Of a DNA stretch of 64,000 nucleotides, positions 8,905 to 18,106 are shown one piece after another (the stretch's first letter is position 1; each line of letters begins with the position of its first letter). The notes beneath the pieces are model-generated. The model ran no database searches, had not been told where the DNA came from, and worked only from the letters and a program-made list of their open reading frames with translations. Both the position numbers and the translations under genes were made by a program. The DNA comes from Vallitalea pronyensis (lineage in GTDB: Bacteria; Bacillota; Clostridia; Lachnospirales; Vallitaleaceae), in contig NZ_CP058649.1 in NCBI RefSeq assembly GCF_018141445.1, positions 1,817,001 through 1,881,000 on the forward strand, given 5' to 3'.

Positions 8905-10245
8905 ATGAAACTTATAAATGGCGGCAAAAGGTTATTTTCATTATTGTTGGTGGTATTTTTACTAGCAGCATGCAGCAGTGAACCAAAGAAAGAAGATGGT
9001 TCAGCAGATACGAATCAAGAAGCAAATGATAACGGTACGACTAATGAAGTGGATAACGAAGATACAAACGAAGATACAAATGATGATCAACCAAGTGAAG
9101 CAATCAGTGGAAAAATTGTTTATAGTGCATGGGGAAATGCTGAAGAAAAGAAAATGGAAGAAGACATGATTGCAGCATTTAAAAAAGCTTACCCAGAAGT
9201 GGAAGTAGAATATATTCACGTGGATGGCAACTACGAACAAAAACTGCAAACCATGATTGCAGGTGGCACAACACCTGATGTCATGGCAATTGGGGGAGGT
9301 CATGTTGCAACATTCCAAGCGGCATTCCAACCCATTACAATGGATAATGTAGATACATCCAAGTATATTTCAGACACATTGGTCAAAGGTTTAAGTATAG
9401 ATGGTGTTCAATATGCGTTACCAAAACGTGTCAATACCAAAGTGATGGCTTATAATATGGACTTACTACAAGAAGCAGGTGTTGATATACCAGTAGGAGA
9501 TGTGTCATTAGATGAATTTGTAACGCTAGCAACAGATGTGTCCAAACTACCTGACCGTGACGGTCTTAAGATTTATGGTTCCGACCCCTTATGGGCAGGA
9601 CAAGTTATTTATCAACATGGTGGTCGACTTTTCACAGAAGATGGAAAAACGTCTTTAGCAAATTCAAAAGAAGTGATTGATGCGGTTCAGTATTGCATTG
9701 ATGCATATAAAGTACATGGTTTTGCACCATCACCTGCAGAGTCTAGTGGTGTGAATATGATGGATATGTTCTTAGGTGGATATGTAGGATTTAAAGGGGA
9801 TTTTGGTCCATATTTCTTACCTTTGTTAGAAGAAGTAACATCACTTAATTGGGATATTACATCACCAGCTGGTCAAGGTGGTGAAATGGAAATCGTTGGT
9901 ATTGCTCTTTCCGGTAAAACAAAAAACAAAGCAGCAGCAGAAGCCTTTGTGACATTTGTTTCCACCAGTGCAGAAGCACAGCGTGTTGTTGCCAATGGTG
10001 CTAACTTACCTGTTACCAACGATGCAAAAGAAGTCTTTGTCAATAGAATGCCCGATAAAAACTTAGAAGCATTTTTTGAAGCCATGACTTATGAAGTGCC
10101 ACAACCTATGATTACAGAACCAGAGGTATATGGGACATTCTATAAAGCGTTATTTGATCGAACAGAACTGGGTAACTCAGGAAAAGAGGATGTAGCGACT
10201 GTTTTGGAAGAAGTAAAAAAAGAAATGGATGCCATTCTAAATTAG
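8905..10245 (+). CDS. Sugar ABC transporter substrate-binding lipoprotein
   Basis: Family-1 solute-binding protein of 446 residues, exported and lipid-anchored (lipobox LAAC near residue 23). A very acidic, Asn/Asp/Glu-rich linker of about 45 residues precedes the binding fold (KIVYSAWGNAEEKKMEEDMI). The frame is open from 8839, but that stretch covers the promoter. The ATG at 8905 with GGAGGT ahead gives a normal signal peptide and is the start. The GH65 phosphorylase at the end of the operon suggests an alpha-linked glucose disaccharide as ligand. It is separated from its permeases by a hairpin at 10260-10291. Confidence 0.93.
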   Translation: MKLINGGKRLFSLLLVVFLLAACSSEPKKEDGSADTNQEANDNGTTNEVDNEDTNEDTNDDQPSEAISGKIVYSAWGNAEEKKMEEDMIAAFKKAYPEVEVEYIHVDGNYEQKLQTMIAGGTTPDVMAIGGGHVATFQAAFQPITMDNVDTSKYISDTLVKGLSIDGVQYALPKRVNTKVMAYNMDLLQEAGVDIPVGDVSLDEFVTLATDVSKLPDRDGLKIYGSDPLWAGQVIYQHGGRLFTEDGKTSLANSKEVIDAVQYCIDAYKVHGFAPSPAESSGVNMMDMFLGGYVGFKGDFGPYFLPLLEEVTSLNWDITSPAGQGGEMEIVGIALSGKTKNKAAAEAFVTFVSTSAEAQRVVANGANLPVTNDAKEVFVNRMPDKNLEAFFEAMTYEVPQPMITEPEVYGTFYKALFDRTELGNSGKEDVATVLEEVKKEMDAILN

Positions 10246-10259
10246 TTCATGACCTTAAT

Positions 10260-10291
10260 CAGACCCCTAAATAGTGTGTTTAGCGGGTCTG
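10260..10291 (+). other. Intercistronic hairpin between binding protein and permease genes
   Basis: CAGACCCCTAAA pairs with TTTAGCGGGTCTG around a 7-base loop, with one bulged base. No T-run follows, so it is more likely an mRNA stabiliser or processing site that raises binding-protein yield than a full terminator. Confidence 0.55.
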
Positions 10292-10386
10292 AGCTTAAGT
10301 GGAGGTATGTTTTTAAGAAGTAATGAAAAGAATAGGGTAATAGATTGCCTTGATCAATCTAAATGTCATAAGAAGGAGTAGCCACG

Positions 10387-11448
10387 ATGAATCCCATTAT
10401 TGAACAGATTTTCGATTTTTTAACGATGTATGTAGGTGAAGGTATAGCCAAATTTTTAGCACCTGTTTCGGTTTTTGCAGCAGCTGTCCTTTTGTACTTT
10501 ATGGTGCTTATGTTGTTGAGAAGGTTTGGTGTTATTGCAAAAGAAACAAAAGATTTTTATGCATTTATTGCACCTTGGCTATTTGGATTTATTATCTTTA
10601 CATTGGGAACCATGAGCTATTCCTTATATATATCTTTTTTTGAATGGGACCTCATTGGCGAAAAAGTGTTCATCGGCCTGGACAATTATCAACAAGCCTT
10701 TTTTAACGATAAAATATTCTATGGATCACTAGGTGTTACGTTCTATTATGCCATCATTAGTATTCCCTTACAGCTGGTATTAGGCTTTTTAGTGGCTATG
10801 CTCATGAATCAAAAAGTGAAAGGCATCGCTATATTTAGAACCATATACTATCTGCCAACCCTTGTTGCAGGGGTTGCTGTCAGCGTGTTATGGATGTGGA
10901 TTTTTAATGGTAATTTTGGTTTGATTAATCGCTTCCTATTGCTATTTGGTATTTCAGGACCTGATTGGCTGAATAATGAACAGACGGTCATGCCGGCATT
11001 AGTCATCATGAGCTTGTGGGGTATAGGTGGCAGTATGATTATCTACCTTGCAGGACTGCAGGACATACCACGATCACTCTATGAAGCAGCAGAGATTGAT
11101 GGTGCTACCACTTTTCATAAGTTTAAAAATATTACGATTCCTATGATGACACCTATTTTGTTCTTTAATTTAATCATGGGTATTATTGGTTCACTTCAAA
11201 CATTTACACAAGCCTATGTGATGACAGAAGGTGGACCTAATGGAGCTTCTATGTTCTTTGTGCTCCATATTTATAAGAATGCTTTTGAGTATTTTAATAT
11301 GGGTTATGCGGCAGCCTTATCATGGATATTGTTTTTCATTATTCTAGCCATTACCTTACTGGTATTAAAATCTTCATCCTTATGGGTATTCTATGAGTCA
11401 GAGTTAATGAAGGATAAGAAGAGAAAGAAGGTGAAAAAGGATGCGTAG
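10387..11448 (+). CDS. Sugar ABC transporter permease (MalF type, extended N-terminus)
   Basis: Membrane permease of 353 residues. About 60 extra residues at the N-terminus contain one additional membrane helix (residues about 25-45) before the usual six-helix BPD_transp_1 core, giving seven helices. The EAA loop reads SLYEAAEIDGATTFHKFKNI. GAAGGAG precedes the ATG. It overlaps the next permease by eight bases. Together they form the channel for the binding protein at 8905. No ATPase gene is present in the operon. Confidence 0.92.
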   Translation: MNPIIEQIFDFLTMYVGEGIAKFLAPVSVFAAAVLLYFMVLMLLRRFGVIAKETKDFYAFIAPWLFGFIIFTLGTMSYSLYISFFEWDLIGEKVFIGLDNYQQAFFNDKIFYGSLGVTFYYAIISIPLQLVLGFLVAMLMNQKVKGIAIFRTIYYLPTLVAGVAVSVLWMWIFNGNFGLINRFLLLFGISGPDWLNNEQTVMPALVIMSLWGIGGSMIIYLAGLQDIPRSLYEAAEIDGATTFHKFKNITIPMMTPILFFNLIMGIIGSLQTFTQAYVMTEGGPNGASMFFVLHIYKNAFEYFNMGYAAALSWILFFIILAITLLVLKSSSLWVFYESELMKDKKRKKVKKDA

Positions 11449-12283
11449 TATGTCAAAAAAGAAGGCTGATAAAAGAAGACGAATCATGGCTTATGTGTTA
11501 CTTAGCTTAGGGGCAATGTTGTTCCTCTTTCCATTTATTTGGATGGTGTCAACGTCTTTGAAAAGTATGAATGATATCTATCGACCCGGCATTAATATTT
11601 TCTTTAAAGACCCTCAATGGTCCAATTATGTTGAAGCAATCAACACGTTTCCTTTTTTAACTTATTTAAAAAATACCGTCTTGGTAACCGTACTAAGTAT
11701 TATAGGAGCCATTATATCCTGCTCGTTGGTAGCCTATGGCTTTGCTAAAATAAAAGCACCAGGTTCCAGTATACTCTTTGTGATAATGCTGGCGACCATG
11801 ATGCTTCCTGGGCAGGTTAGGATTGTACCATTGTTTATATTTTTTAGGAATATTGGGTGGATTGATACACTGTATCCCCTCTTTATCCAATCTTTTTTTG
11901 CCAATGCTTTTTTTGTCTTTTTATTAAGGCAGTTTTACATGCGATTACCTAATAACTTAAGTGAAGCGGCTCGAATGGATGGCTGTAATGCCTTTCAGAT
12001 ATGGTATAAAATCTACATGCCACTGTCCAAGCCTGCACTTATATCCGTTGCAATATTTGAATTCATGGGTAAATGGAATGACTTCTTTGATCCGCTCATT
12101 TACATTAACAGTGATAAGTATAAAACCTTGGCTTTGGGCTTAATGTCCTTTCAGAACCAGTATGCCACAAAACTGAATCTGTTAATGGCTGCGGATATCG
12201 TGATTATTATACCTTGTATCATTCTATTCTTTATTGCACAACGCTACTTTATTGAAGGTGTAACATTTACAGGTGGAAAATAA
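11441..12283 (+). CDS. Sugar ABC transporter permease (MalG type)
   Basis: Second channel subunit, 280 residues, six membrane helices. The EAA loop reads NLSEAARMDGCNAFQIWYKI, and the C-terminus FIEGVTFTGGK is typical of the CUT1 MalG group. The first ATG (11441) overlaps the previous gene; an ATG at 11450 is an alternative start. It works with the permease at 10387 and the lipoprotein at 8905. Confidence 0.92.
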   Translation: MRSMSKKKADKRRRIMAYVLLSLGAMLFLFPFIWMVSTSLKSMNDIYRPGINIFFKDPQWSNYVEAINTFPFLTYLKNTVLVTVLSIIGAIISCSLVAYGFAKIKAPGSSILFVIMLATMMLPGQVRIVPLFIFFRNIGWIDTLYPLFIQSFFANAFFVFLLRQFYMRLPNNLSEAARMDGCNAFQIWYKIYMPLSKPALISVAIFEFMGKWNDFFDPLIYINSDKYKTLALGLMSFQNQYATKLNLLMAADIVIIIPCIILFFIAQRYFIEGVTFTGGK

Positions 12284-12326
12284 TATATGAAACAATTGAA
12301 TTTAATCGATGAGTGAGGTAGAGAAC

Positions 12327-14678
12327 ATGATCAATTACAACTATGGAACAGGAGAATGGAAAAACTGGATTCTTGAAGAAACTGCATTTAATAAAAATAC
12401 CTTAGGTAAATGCGAGTCCATTATGTGTCTTGCTAATGGCTATATGGGTGTGCGCTCCGCAACAGAAGAATCCTATATAAAAGAAACCAGAAATTGTTTT
12501 GTGGCAGGAACGTTTAATAAGGCTTCTAAATATGAAGTAACGGAGTTGCCTAATGTAGCGGATGTGCTTAATATGGCCATAACCATTAATGGGGAAGATT
12601 TTACTTTAACAGAAGGGGAAATACGGCACTATTCTAGGCGAATGAATCTAAAGCAGGGCGAGTTGTCCAGAGATATCATATGGGTGTCACCAAAAGGTGA
12701 CGAAGTTGCTTTTAAGTTTAGACGGGTTGTTTCCATGAAGCAATTACATACCATTGCCCAATCTGTATCCATGAAAGCACTGAATAAGGATTTACAGATT
12801 AGCTTATACTCCAGTATTGATGGCAAGGTAACCAACGAAGGCGCACAACACTACACCATTGAGTCCGTACGCTTTTATGAACACAAGTTACTTCAGCTGG
12901 TTGAAACAACAACCCAATCAGGTATTGATTTTGTGGTGAATACGACCCATACTTTTTACAAAGACCATGCCCCCTTTATGCCAGGTCAGGTCATGGCATC
13001 TGGCGTTCGAAGCATTGGATGCCATTATACCTTAACCTTAGAAAAAGGCCAAGACTTAACCTTAGAAAAAGTATCGTCTATTCATACGTCAAGAGATCAA
13101 GAATGGGATAAGCCTGATTATCAATTGGATGACCTTAAGAAAGCATCCATGACATACTTAAAGGAAGAAGCAGCCAAGGGATATAGAGGCATACTGAATG
13201 AAAGTGCCCACTATTGGGAGAAGCATATCTGGGATCGCTATAGCATTGATATTCAAGGGAATGCGGATTATGATTCACTGGCGGTTCGTTTTGCTATCTA
13301 CCATATTAACAGCATGACGCCCAGGCATGATAATCGGATGAACATTGCAGCAAAAGGCTTATCTGGACCAGGTTATAAAGGGCATTACTTTTGGGACACA
13401 GAAATATTTGTCCTGCCATTTTTTACCTTCTCCAATCAAGATGTGGCAAGGTCGCTATTAGAATATCGCTATCTGTCCCTTAAAGGAGCCCATGACAAAG
13501 CTAAGGCCAATGGTTATGAAGGTGCTCAATTTCCATGGGAGTCCGCGTGGTTAGATGACGGTGAAGTAACCCCAGAGTGGGGAGGACAAGACCCTATCAG
13601 TGGTGAAATGGTCAAAATATGGTCGGGCTTTATTGAACAGCACATTACAGCGGATATTGCATACGCTACTTGGCAGTATTACCAAGTCACACAAGACCAA
13701 GATTTTATGGATAGGTATGGTTATGAACTGATTTTTGACACAGCTAAGTTTTGGGCTTCTAGGCTGGAATGGAACAATGACGCTCAGGTGTATCATATCA
13801 ACGATGTGGTTGGTCCTGATGAATACAAAGAACACATTGATAATAATGCGTTCACCAATTATCTGGCTCACTGGAATATGGAGCTGGCTATTGAATACTA
13901 TGACACTGTAAAAGCCAATAACATGGATTTATTTAAGAAATTAAATAAAAAACTTGATTTAGAAGCTACCTATCAACGTTGGAAGGATCGATTGGACAAG
14001 GTATATCTTCCTCAACCAAACGAGGATAACATTATACCACAGAATGACACCTATCTTGGCTTAAAGGAAATTGATTTAACCAAATACAAAGCGCAGGATA
14101 ACGTTGGTTCGTTGTTTAAGGATTACACACTCAAGCAGGTAAATCAAATGAAAGTCTCCAAACAAGCGGATGTCATGATGCTTTTCTATTTATTAGAAGA
14201 TCGTTTTGACCAAGCTTTAAAGCAGATTAATTTTGATTATTATGAGCCTTTAACACTTCATGATTCATCCCTTAGCTTAGCCATTCATGCCATTTTAGCT
14301 AATGATTTGAATCATCCAGAGATGGCTTATACGTTGTTTAGGAAAGCCACTGAAATTGACATGGGAACCAACATGCAAACCAGCGACCATGGTATTCATA
14401 TGGCTGCCCAAGGAGGACTTTGGCAATCCATGATCAGTGGATTTGGCGGTATGCGCATGCTCGGTGGACGTCTATTGATTCATCCAAGACTGCCTAAGCA
14501 TTGGGATCGATTGGTTTATCCTATATACTGGAAAGGTAACCGCCTTGACATAACGGTTACCCATCAGGAAGTGAAAGTGGTGAATGTGACCATGAAGGAC
14601 CCAGAGATAGCTATAACCATCTGTGGTAAGGACTATGTATTAAAAGAAGAACTGACTGTTCAGATAGATGCTGAATAA
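12327..14678 (+). CDS. Glycoside hydrolase family 65 disaccharide phosphorylase
   Basis: Cytoplasmic inverting phosphorylase of 783 residues, the normal GH65 length. Members split maltose, trehalose, kojibiose or nigerose with phosphate to give beta-glucose-1-phosphate and glucose. The catalytic general acid is Glu499 in GPDEYKEHIDNN. Other family marks are KGLSGPGYKGHYFWDTE and the late phosphate-site region GGLWQSMISGFGGMRMLGG. An ATG at 12309 is in frame, but the GAGG site fits the ATG at 12327. As last gene of the LacI-controlled operon it probably phosphorolyses the imported disaccharide. No beta-phosphoglucomutase gene is next to it. The exact disaccharide cannot be read from sequence alone. 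Confidence 0.92.
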   Translation: MINYNYGTGEWKNWILEETAFNKNTLGKCESIMCLANGYMGVRSATEESYIKETRNCFVAGTFNKASKYEVTELPNVADVLNMAITINGEDFTLTEGEIRHYSRRMNLKQGELSRDIIWVSPKGDEVAFKFRRVVSMKQLHTIAQSVSMKALNKDLQISLYSSIDGKVTNEGAQHYTIESVRFYEHKLLQLVETTTQSGIDFVVNTTHTFYKDHAPFMPGQVMASGVRSIGCHYTLTLEKGQDLTLEKVSSIHTSRDQEWDKPDYQLDDLKKASMTYLKEEAAKGYRGILNESAHYWEKHIWDRYSIDIQGNADYDSLAVRFAIYHINSMTPRHDNRMNIAAKGLSGPGYKGHYFWDTEIFVLPFFTFSNQDVARSLLEYRYLSLKGAHDKAKANGYEGAQFPWESAWLDDGEVTPEWGGQDPISGEMVKIWSGFIEQHITADIAYATWQYYQVTQDQDFMDRYGYELIFDTAKFWASRLEWNNDAQVYHINDVVGPDEYKEHIDNNAFTNYLAHWNMELAIEYYDTVKANNMDLFKKLNKKLDLEATYQRWKDRLDKVYLPQPNEDNIIPQNDTYLGLKEIDLTKYKAQDNVGSLFKDYTLKQVNQMKVSKQADVMMLFYLLEDRFDQALKQINFDYYEPLTLHDSSLSLAIHAILANDLNHPEMAYTLFRKATEIDMGTNMQTSDHGIHMAAQGGLWQSMISGFGGMRMLGGRLLIHPRLPKHWDRLVYPIYWKGNRLDITVTHQEVKVVNVTMKDPEIAITICGKDYVLKEELTVQIDAE

Positions 14679-14696
14679 CTCATAACAAACTCACTA

Positions 14697-14747
14697 AGGG
14701 GCTATACATAAAAGCTTAACTTATGCTTTTATGTATAGCTCCTTTTA
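14697..14747 (+). terminator. Intrinsic terminator after the GH65 gene
   Basis: A long stem pairs GGGGCTATACATAAAAGC-type bases (about 14697-14715) with 14725-14742 around a short loop, followed by TTTTAT. It is a strong rho-independent terminator closing the phosphorylase operon. Confidence 0.85.
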
Positions 14748-14778
14748 TAATAGAATCAGCCATGCAAGAGAGCTTTTT

Positions 14779-14807
14779 TTGATTATTCTAACATAATATT
14801 GTAAAAT
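14779..14807 (+). promoter_or_regulatory. Promoter candidate for the nitroreductase gene
   Basis: TTGATT (14779-14784) and TAAAAT (14802-14807) are 17 bases apart in an A/T-rich stretch, 85 bases ahead of the start codon and just after the terminator. Confidence 0.5.
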
Positions 14808-14891
14808 AATCTTAAGAGAATAGATGGTATGTGACCAGTAATTGGAAAAGAGCTATGACGTTATCATCATGCCATGATAGGAGGCGTTAGT

Positions 14892-15452
14892 ATGGAATAT
14901 CAGGAGCTAATTTTAAAAAGACGGTCCGTAAGAAAGTATAAGGACAAAGAGGTACCAAAGGAACTGATCATAAAACTCATCAAAGAGAGTACATATGCAC
15001 CAAGCTCAGGCAATGAACAGCCTTGGCGATTTATTGTTGTAAGAGATCAGGCATTCATGAAAGCCATGTCTGACGAAGCAAAAAACACCATACTGAATCG
15101 GATAGCATTAAACCCCAATGATTATGCTAAGAAATATGAAAAAATGCTGTTGAATGAGCAGTATCATATTTTTTATCATGCACCTGCTGTTGTTTTTATT
15201 GTAGGGGATAAAAAGTTAAAAAATACAAAGGTAAACTGTGCCCTTGCTGCCAGCTATTTTATGCTGTCAGCCACTTCTTTAGGTTTAGGTACCTGCTGGA
15301 TTAATTTTGCAACAGCCATTGAATCACCAGAAATGTTACAAACATTAGGTATTGGCCATGAGGATGATATCGTAGCACCAATCATTGTAGGCTATCCTGA
15401 GAATGTAACCCAAACAATGAATCGACATGAGCCTGACATGACATTTATTTAA
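14892..15452 (+). CDS. Nitroreductase-family FMN oxidoreductase
   Basis: Cytoplasmic flavoprotein of 186 residues. The N-terminal RRSVRKYKDKEVPKE and the following APSSGNEQPWRF are the FMN-binding signature of the nitroreductase fold. The late SATSLGLGTCWI segment is also characteristic. An in-frame ATG at 14874 exists, but ATAGGAGGC precedes the ATG at 14892, giving the usual N-terminus. It is a single gene between terminators with no link to its neighbours visible. The substrate (nitro compound, quinone or similar) cannot be assigned. Confidence 0.9.
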   Translation: MEYQELILKRRSVRKYKDKEVPKELIIKLIKESTYAPSSGNEQPWRFIVVRDQAFMKAMSDEAKNTILNRIALNPNDYAKKYEKMLLNEQYHIFYHAPAVVFIVGDKKLKNTKVNCALAASYFMLSATSLGLGTCWINFATAIESPEMLQTLGIGHEDDIVAPIIVGYPENVTQTMNRHEPDMTFI

Positions 15453-15500
15453 ACAATTAATAGGAATGACATACTTAATTCTTATAAGGAACAAAGAAAA

Positions 15501-15541
15501 TATAAGATAAGGGTAATCGTGATTATACCCTATCCTATATC
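15501..15541. terminator. Possible bidirectional hairpin between convergent genes
   Basis: An imperfect inverted repeat (ATAAGGGTAAT against ATTATACCCTATCC) lies between the convergent nitroreductase and AraC genes. It has no clear T-run, so a terminator role is tentative. Confidence 0.3.
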
Positions 15542-15562
15542 AAGACCATATAACGAAGAAAA

Positions 15563-16423
15563 TCACTTCGTGTACTCAGATGGTGTCTTCGTGGTATATT
15601 TTTTAAAAACAGAGGAAAAGTAACTGCTGGTGTTAAAGCCTAGTAACATAGCCGTTTCTGTTTTGGATTTTCCCTCTTTTAAGAGCTTTTTGGCAAGTTC
15701 TATTTTTTGTATATTGATGTAGTTCCTTGGGGAAACCCCAATCTGCTTCTTAAATTTTTGCTTAAAATGAGAGAGGGATAGATTGCTTAAATGAGCCAAA
15801 TCATAAAGGGATATGTCATGGGTTACATGATCATGTATATAGTTAATTACTTGTTGAATATCTTCAGTGCGTACTGAGGATATTTTTTTTGATGCCTCTA
15901 AGATAGCATAGATTAAATATACGAAGTGACTGGCCGCCGCATAAGCTTCATTTTCCAAAGCCAGTTTAAATGTTTTTTTACATAGGCTAACTAATGCTGA
16001 ATTTTCTGCTTTAATCACATGAGCTGTCATACTGCTTAATGCCTCTATTAAATGCCCCCTTGCTTCTTCAGACAAAAATAGAAAGTTGTCCATGACAGAT
16101 ATATCCAACTGTATCCAAAAAAATCCCCCAAGGGATAATGGCGATTGGGCAGTACTATGGAGTTCATTTGGAAAGGACAGAAACACATCACCACCAGATA
16201 CGTCATATGTTTCGTCCCCTACTGTGAAGGTAAAAGAGCCTTCAGATACCAGGACAAATTCATAGGCGTTTTCATGATAATGGGTAGATAAAGGGGATAC
16301 AGCACTGGTCATATGTTGCTTCCCAAATACACGCACACCTGGAATTTTAAGTTGTTCACCAGTCAATATGGTAATGTGTTTTGATGCAACATAACTGTCT
16401 TGCCATTTCACAGGATGATCCAT
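15563..16423 (-). CDS. AraC-family regulator with cupin sensor domain
   Basis: Cytoplasmic regulator of 286 residues. The N-terminal half is a cupin-like sugar-binding domain (STHYHENAYEFVLVSEGSFTF region). The C-terminal 100 residues are the AraC double HTH (ISLYDLAHLSNLSLSHFKQK and a second helix pair ending KYTTKTPSEYTK). AAAAGGAGG lies ahead of the start. It is transcribed away from the sugar-acid cluster starting at 16591, and the shared 167-base gap is the probable control region. It most likely activates that cluster in response to a sugar acid. Confidence 0.9.
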   Translation of the reverse strand: MDHPVKWQDSYVASKHITILTGEQLKIPGVRVFGKQHMTSAVSPLSTHYHENAYEFVLVSEGSFTFTVGDETYDVSGGDVFLSFPNELHSTAQSPLSLGGFFWIQLDISVMDNFLFLSEEARGHLIEALSSMTAHVIKAENSALVSLCKKTFKLALENEAYAAASHFVYLIYAILEASKKISSVRTEDIQQVINYIHDHVTHDISLYDLAHLSNLSLSHFKQKFKKQIGVSPRNYINIQKIELAKKLLKEGKSKTETAMLLGFNTSSYFSSVFKKYTTKTPSEYTK

Positions 16424-16529
16424 GGTTTAGCCTCCTTTTAAGCAGCTTACAATAGGTGTCACTAGCTTATTAATAAGGATAGAATTTATAATTTTGTACG
16501 ACATATAAAAGTAATTGCAGTATTTTTTT

Positions 16530-16535
16530 TATAAT
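16530..16535 (+). promoter_or_regulatory. -10 element of the sugar-acid cluster
   Basis: TATAAT lies 55 bases ahead of the first gene, with no acceptable -35 at 16-18 bases upstream. That pattern fits an activator-dependent promoter driven by the divergent AraC protein. Confidence 0.4.
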
Positions 16536-16590
16536 GATACCATGAAACCATAAGAAAGACAATGAATAAACCATGTAAAGGAGATATTCT

Positions 16591-16995
16591 ATGGCATTAC
16601 AAGCATTGTATCATGATGGAGAAGGTTATAAGCCTCTTGTTCTCACCAAAGAATGGCAATTAGCACAACTCAACACATGTGAATCCCAATACCCTGAGAA
16701 CATTAAGATGCTTGATCAACATGACTTTACAGATGAAACATTTACATTAGTTAAAGGAAGAGCAGTGTTGCTAACCTATGATGAAAAAACGAAAAAAGGG
16801 TATTTGACAGTGATGCAACAAGGCATAACCTATAACGTACCCCAAATGGTTTGGCATAATATTGCCATGGATCAGGATACCACCGTTATGATTACGGAAG
16901 GAAGAGATGCACACCTAAAAGGTTTTGCTCAGATACCGATACCTAATGAATTTTATCATAGCCTGCAAAAAAAAATAGAGACCCTTTGGCGATGA
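16591..16995 (+). CDS. Small cupin-like protein heading the sugar-acid operon
   Basis: I do not recognise a named family. The protein has 134 residues, no signal peptide or membrane helix, and a mostly beta pattern reminiscent of a single-domain cupin (FTLVKGRAVLLTYDE ... GITYNVPQMVWHNIAMDQDT). The classic HxH metal motif is absent; one His lies in VWHNI. AAAGGAGAT precedes the ATG. It is the first gene after the AraC regulator and lies 16 bases ahead of the mannonate dehydratase gene, so a helper role in sugar or sugar-acid conversion (for example anomer or tautomer conversion) is plausible but unproven. Confidence 0.75.
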   Translation: MALQALYHDGEGYKPLVLTKEWQLAQLNTCESQYPENIKMLDQHDFTDETFTLVKGRAVLLTYDEKTKKGYLTVMQQGITYNVPQMVWHNIAMDQDTTVMITEGRDAHLKGFAQIPIPNEFYHSLQKKIETLWR

Positions 16996-17011
16996 CACAG
17001 GAGGCATGAAC

Positions 17012-18106
17012 ATGATGAAACTTGGACTTGGGCTATACCGTCACATGCTCAATAAAGATTACTATCAATTTGCAAGACAATGTGGCTGTACCCATCTTAT
17101 CATTCATTTAGCGGATTATTATAAAAATCAGATTGTTACGGCAACAGATGATCAGACCAATTACGGCGTATCGAAGACAAAAGACCCCATATGGTCATTG
17201 GATAGTATGTTACGTATAAAAGAAGAAGCAGAAAACTATGGTTTAACCGTATACGGTATTGAGAACTTTGCCCCAGCGGATTGGTATGATGTTTTATTAG
17301 ATGGTCCCAAAAGGGATGAACAAATGGCATACTTAAAAGAGATTATTCGAAACACAGGGAAAGCAGGCTTTAAAGCCTTTGGTTATAATTTTAGCTTAGC
17401 TGGTGTATGGGGGCATATGAAAGCAGCTGCTGCAAGAGGTGGAGCCATGAGTAATTGCTTTTGTGCAGACCAGCTGAACCTTGATGCACCTATTCCAAAT
17501 GGACAGGTATGGAACATGACCTATGATGCAGATGCTGAAAAAGGTTTTATGGAAGACATCAGTTATGATGGGATTTGGGACCGACTAAAACGCTTTTTAG
17601 ATGAGATGCTGCCTGTAGCAGAAGAAGCAGGTGTTGAACTGGCACTCCACCCGGATGACCCACCCATGCCAATGCTTAGAAAAACACCAAGATTAGTGTA
17701 TCAACAAGAGCTGTATGATAAGTTAATGGATATAAATAGGAGCCCAGCTAACACCATTGAATTTTGCATGGGAAGCATTCAGGAAATGCAAGGCTCCAAT
17801 ATTTATGAAGCTATTGAACAATACGCATCACAAGGTCGCATCAGCTATGTGCATTTTAGAAATGTCAAAGGAAAAGTCCCTGATTATCGAGAAGTATTCG
17901 TTGATGAAGGGGATATTGATATGTTAAAAGCGCTGAAAATCTTTCATCAATACGATTTTGACGGTGTATTCATTCCAGACCATACACCTGAAATACATTG
18001 TGACGCACCGTGGCATGCAGGCATGGCATTTGCATTAGGCTATATGCGTGCAGCCATGCATAGTATTCAAGGTAATCCGTTAAAGGAAGGTGATAAGGAT
18101 GCATAA
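17012..18106 (+). CDS. uxuA: D-mannonate dehydratase
   Basis: Cytoplasmic TIM-barrel enzyme of 364 residues that dehydrates D-mannonate to 2-keto-3-deoxygluconate in glucuronate breakdown. Family motifs are visible: HPDDPP (about 213-218), FCMGS with the metal-ligand Cys near 252, YVHFRNVKG (near 280), EVFVDEGDIDM and the late PDHTPEI. They match the UxuA metal site of His, Cys, His and Asp. ATG codons occur at 17006, 17012 and 17015; AGGAGG at 16999-17004 best fits 17012. It is slightly shorter than the E. coli enzyme, as usual for Firmicutes. It overlaps the M24 gene by eight bases. The presence of a dehydrogenase and an aldolase-like gene downstream supports a uronate route. Confidence 0.92.
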   Translation: MMKLGLGLYRHMLNKDYYQFARQCGCTHLIIHLADYYKNQIVTATDDQTNYGVSKTKDPIWSLDSMLRIKEEAENYGLTVYGIENFAPADWYDVLLDGPKRDEQMAYLKEIIRNTGKAGFKAFGYNFSLAGVWGHMKAAAARGGAMSNCFCADQLNLDAPIPNGQVWNMTYDADAEKGFMEDISYDGIWDRLKRFLDEMLPVAEEAGVELALHPDDPPMPMLRKTPRLVYQQELYDKLMDINRSPANTIEFCMGSIQEMQGSNIYEAIEQYASQGRISYVHFRNVKGKVPDYREVFVDEGDIDMLKALKIFHQYDFDGVFIPDHTPEIHCDAPWHAGMAFALGYMRAAMHSIQGNPLKEGDKDA

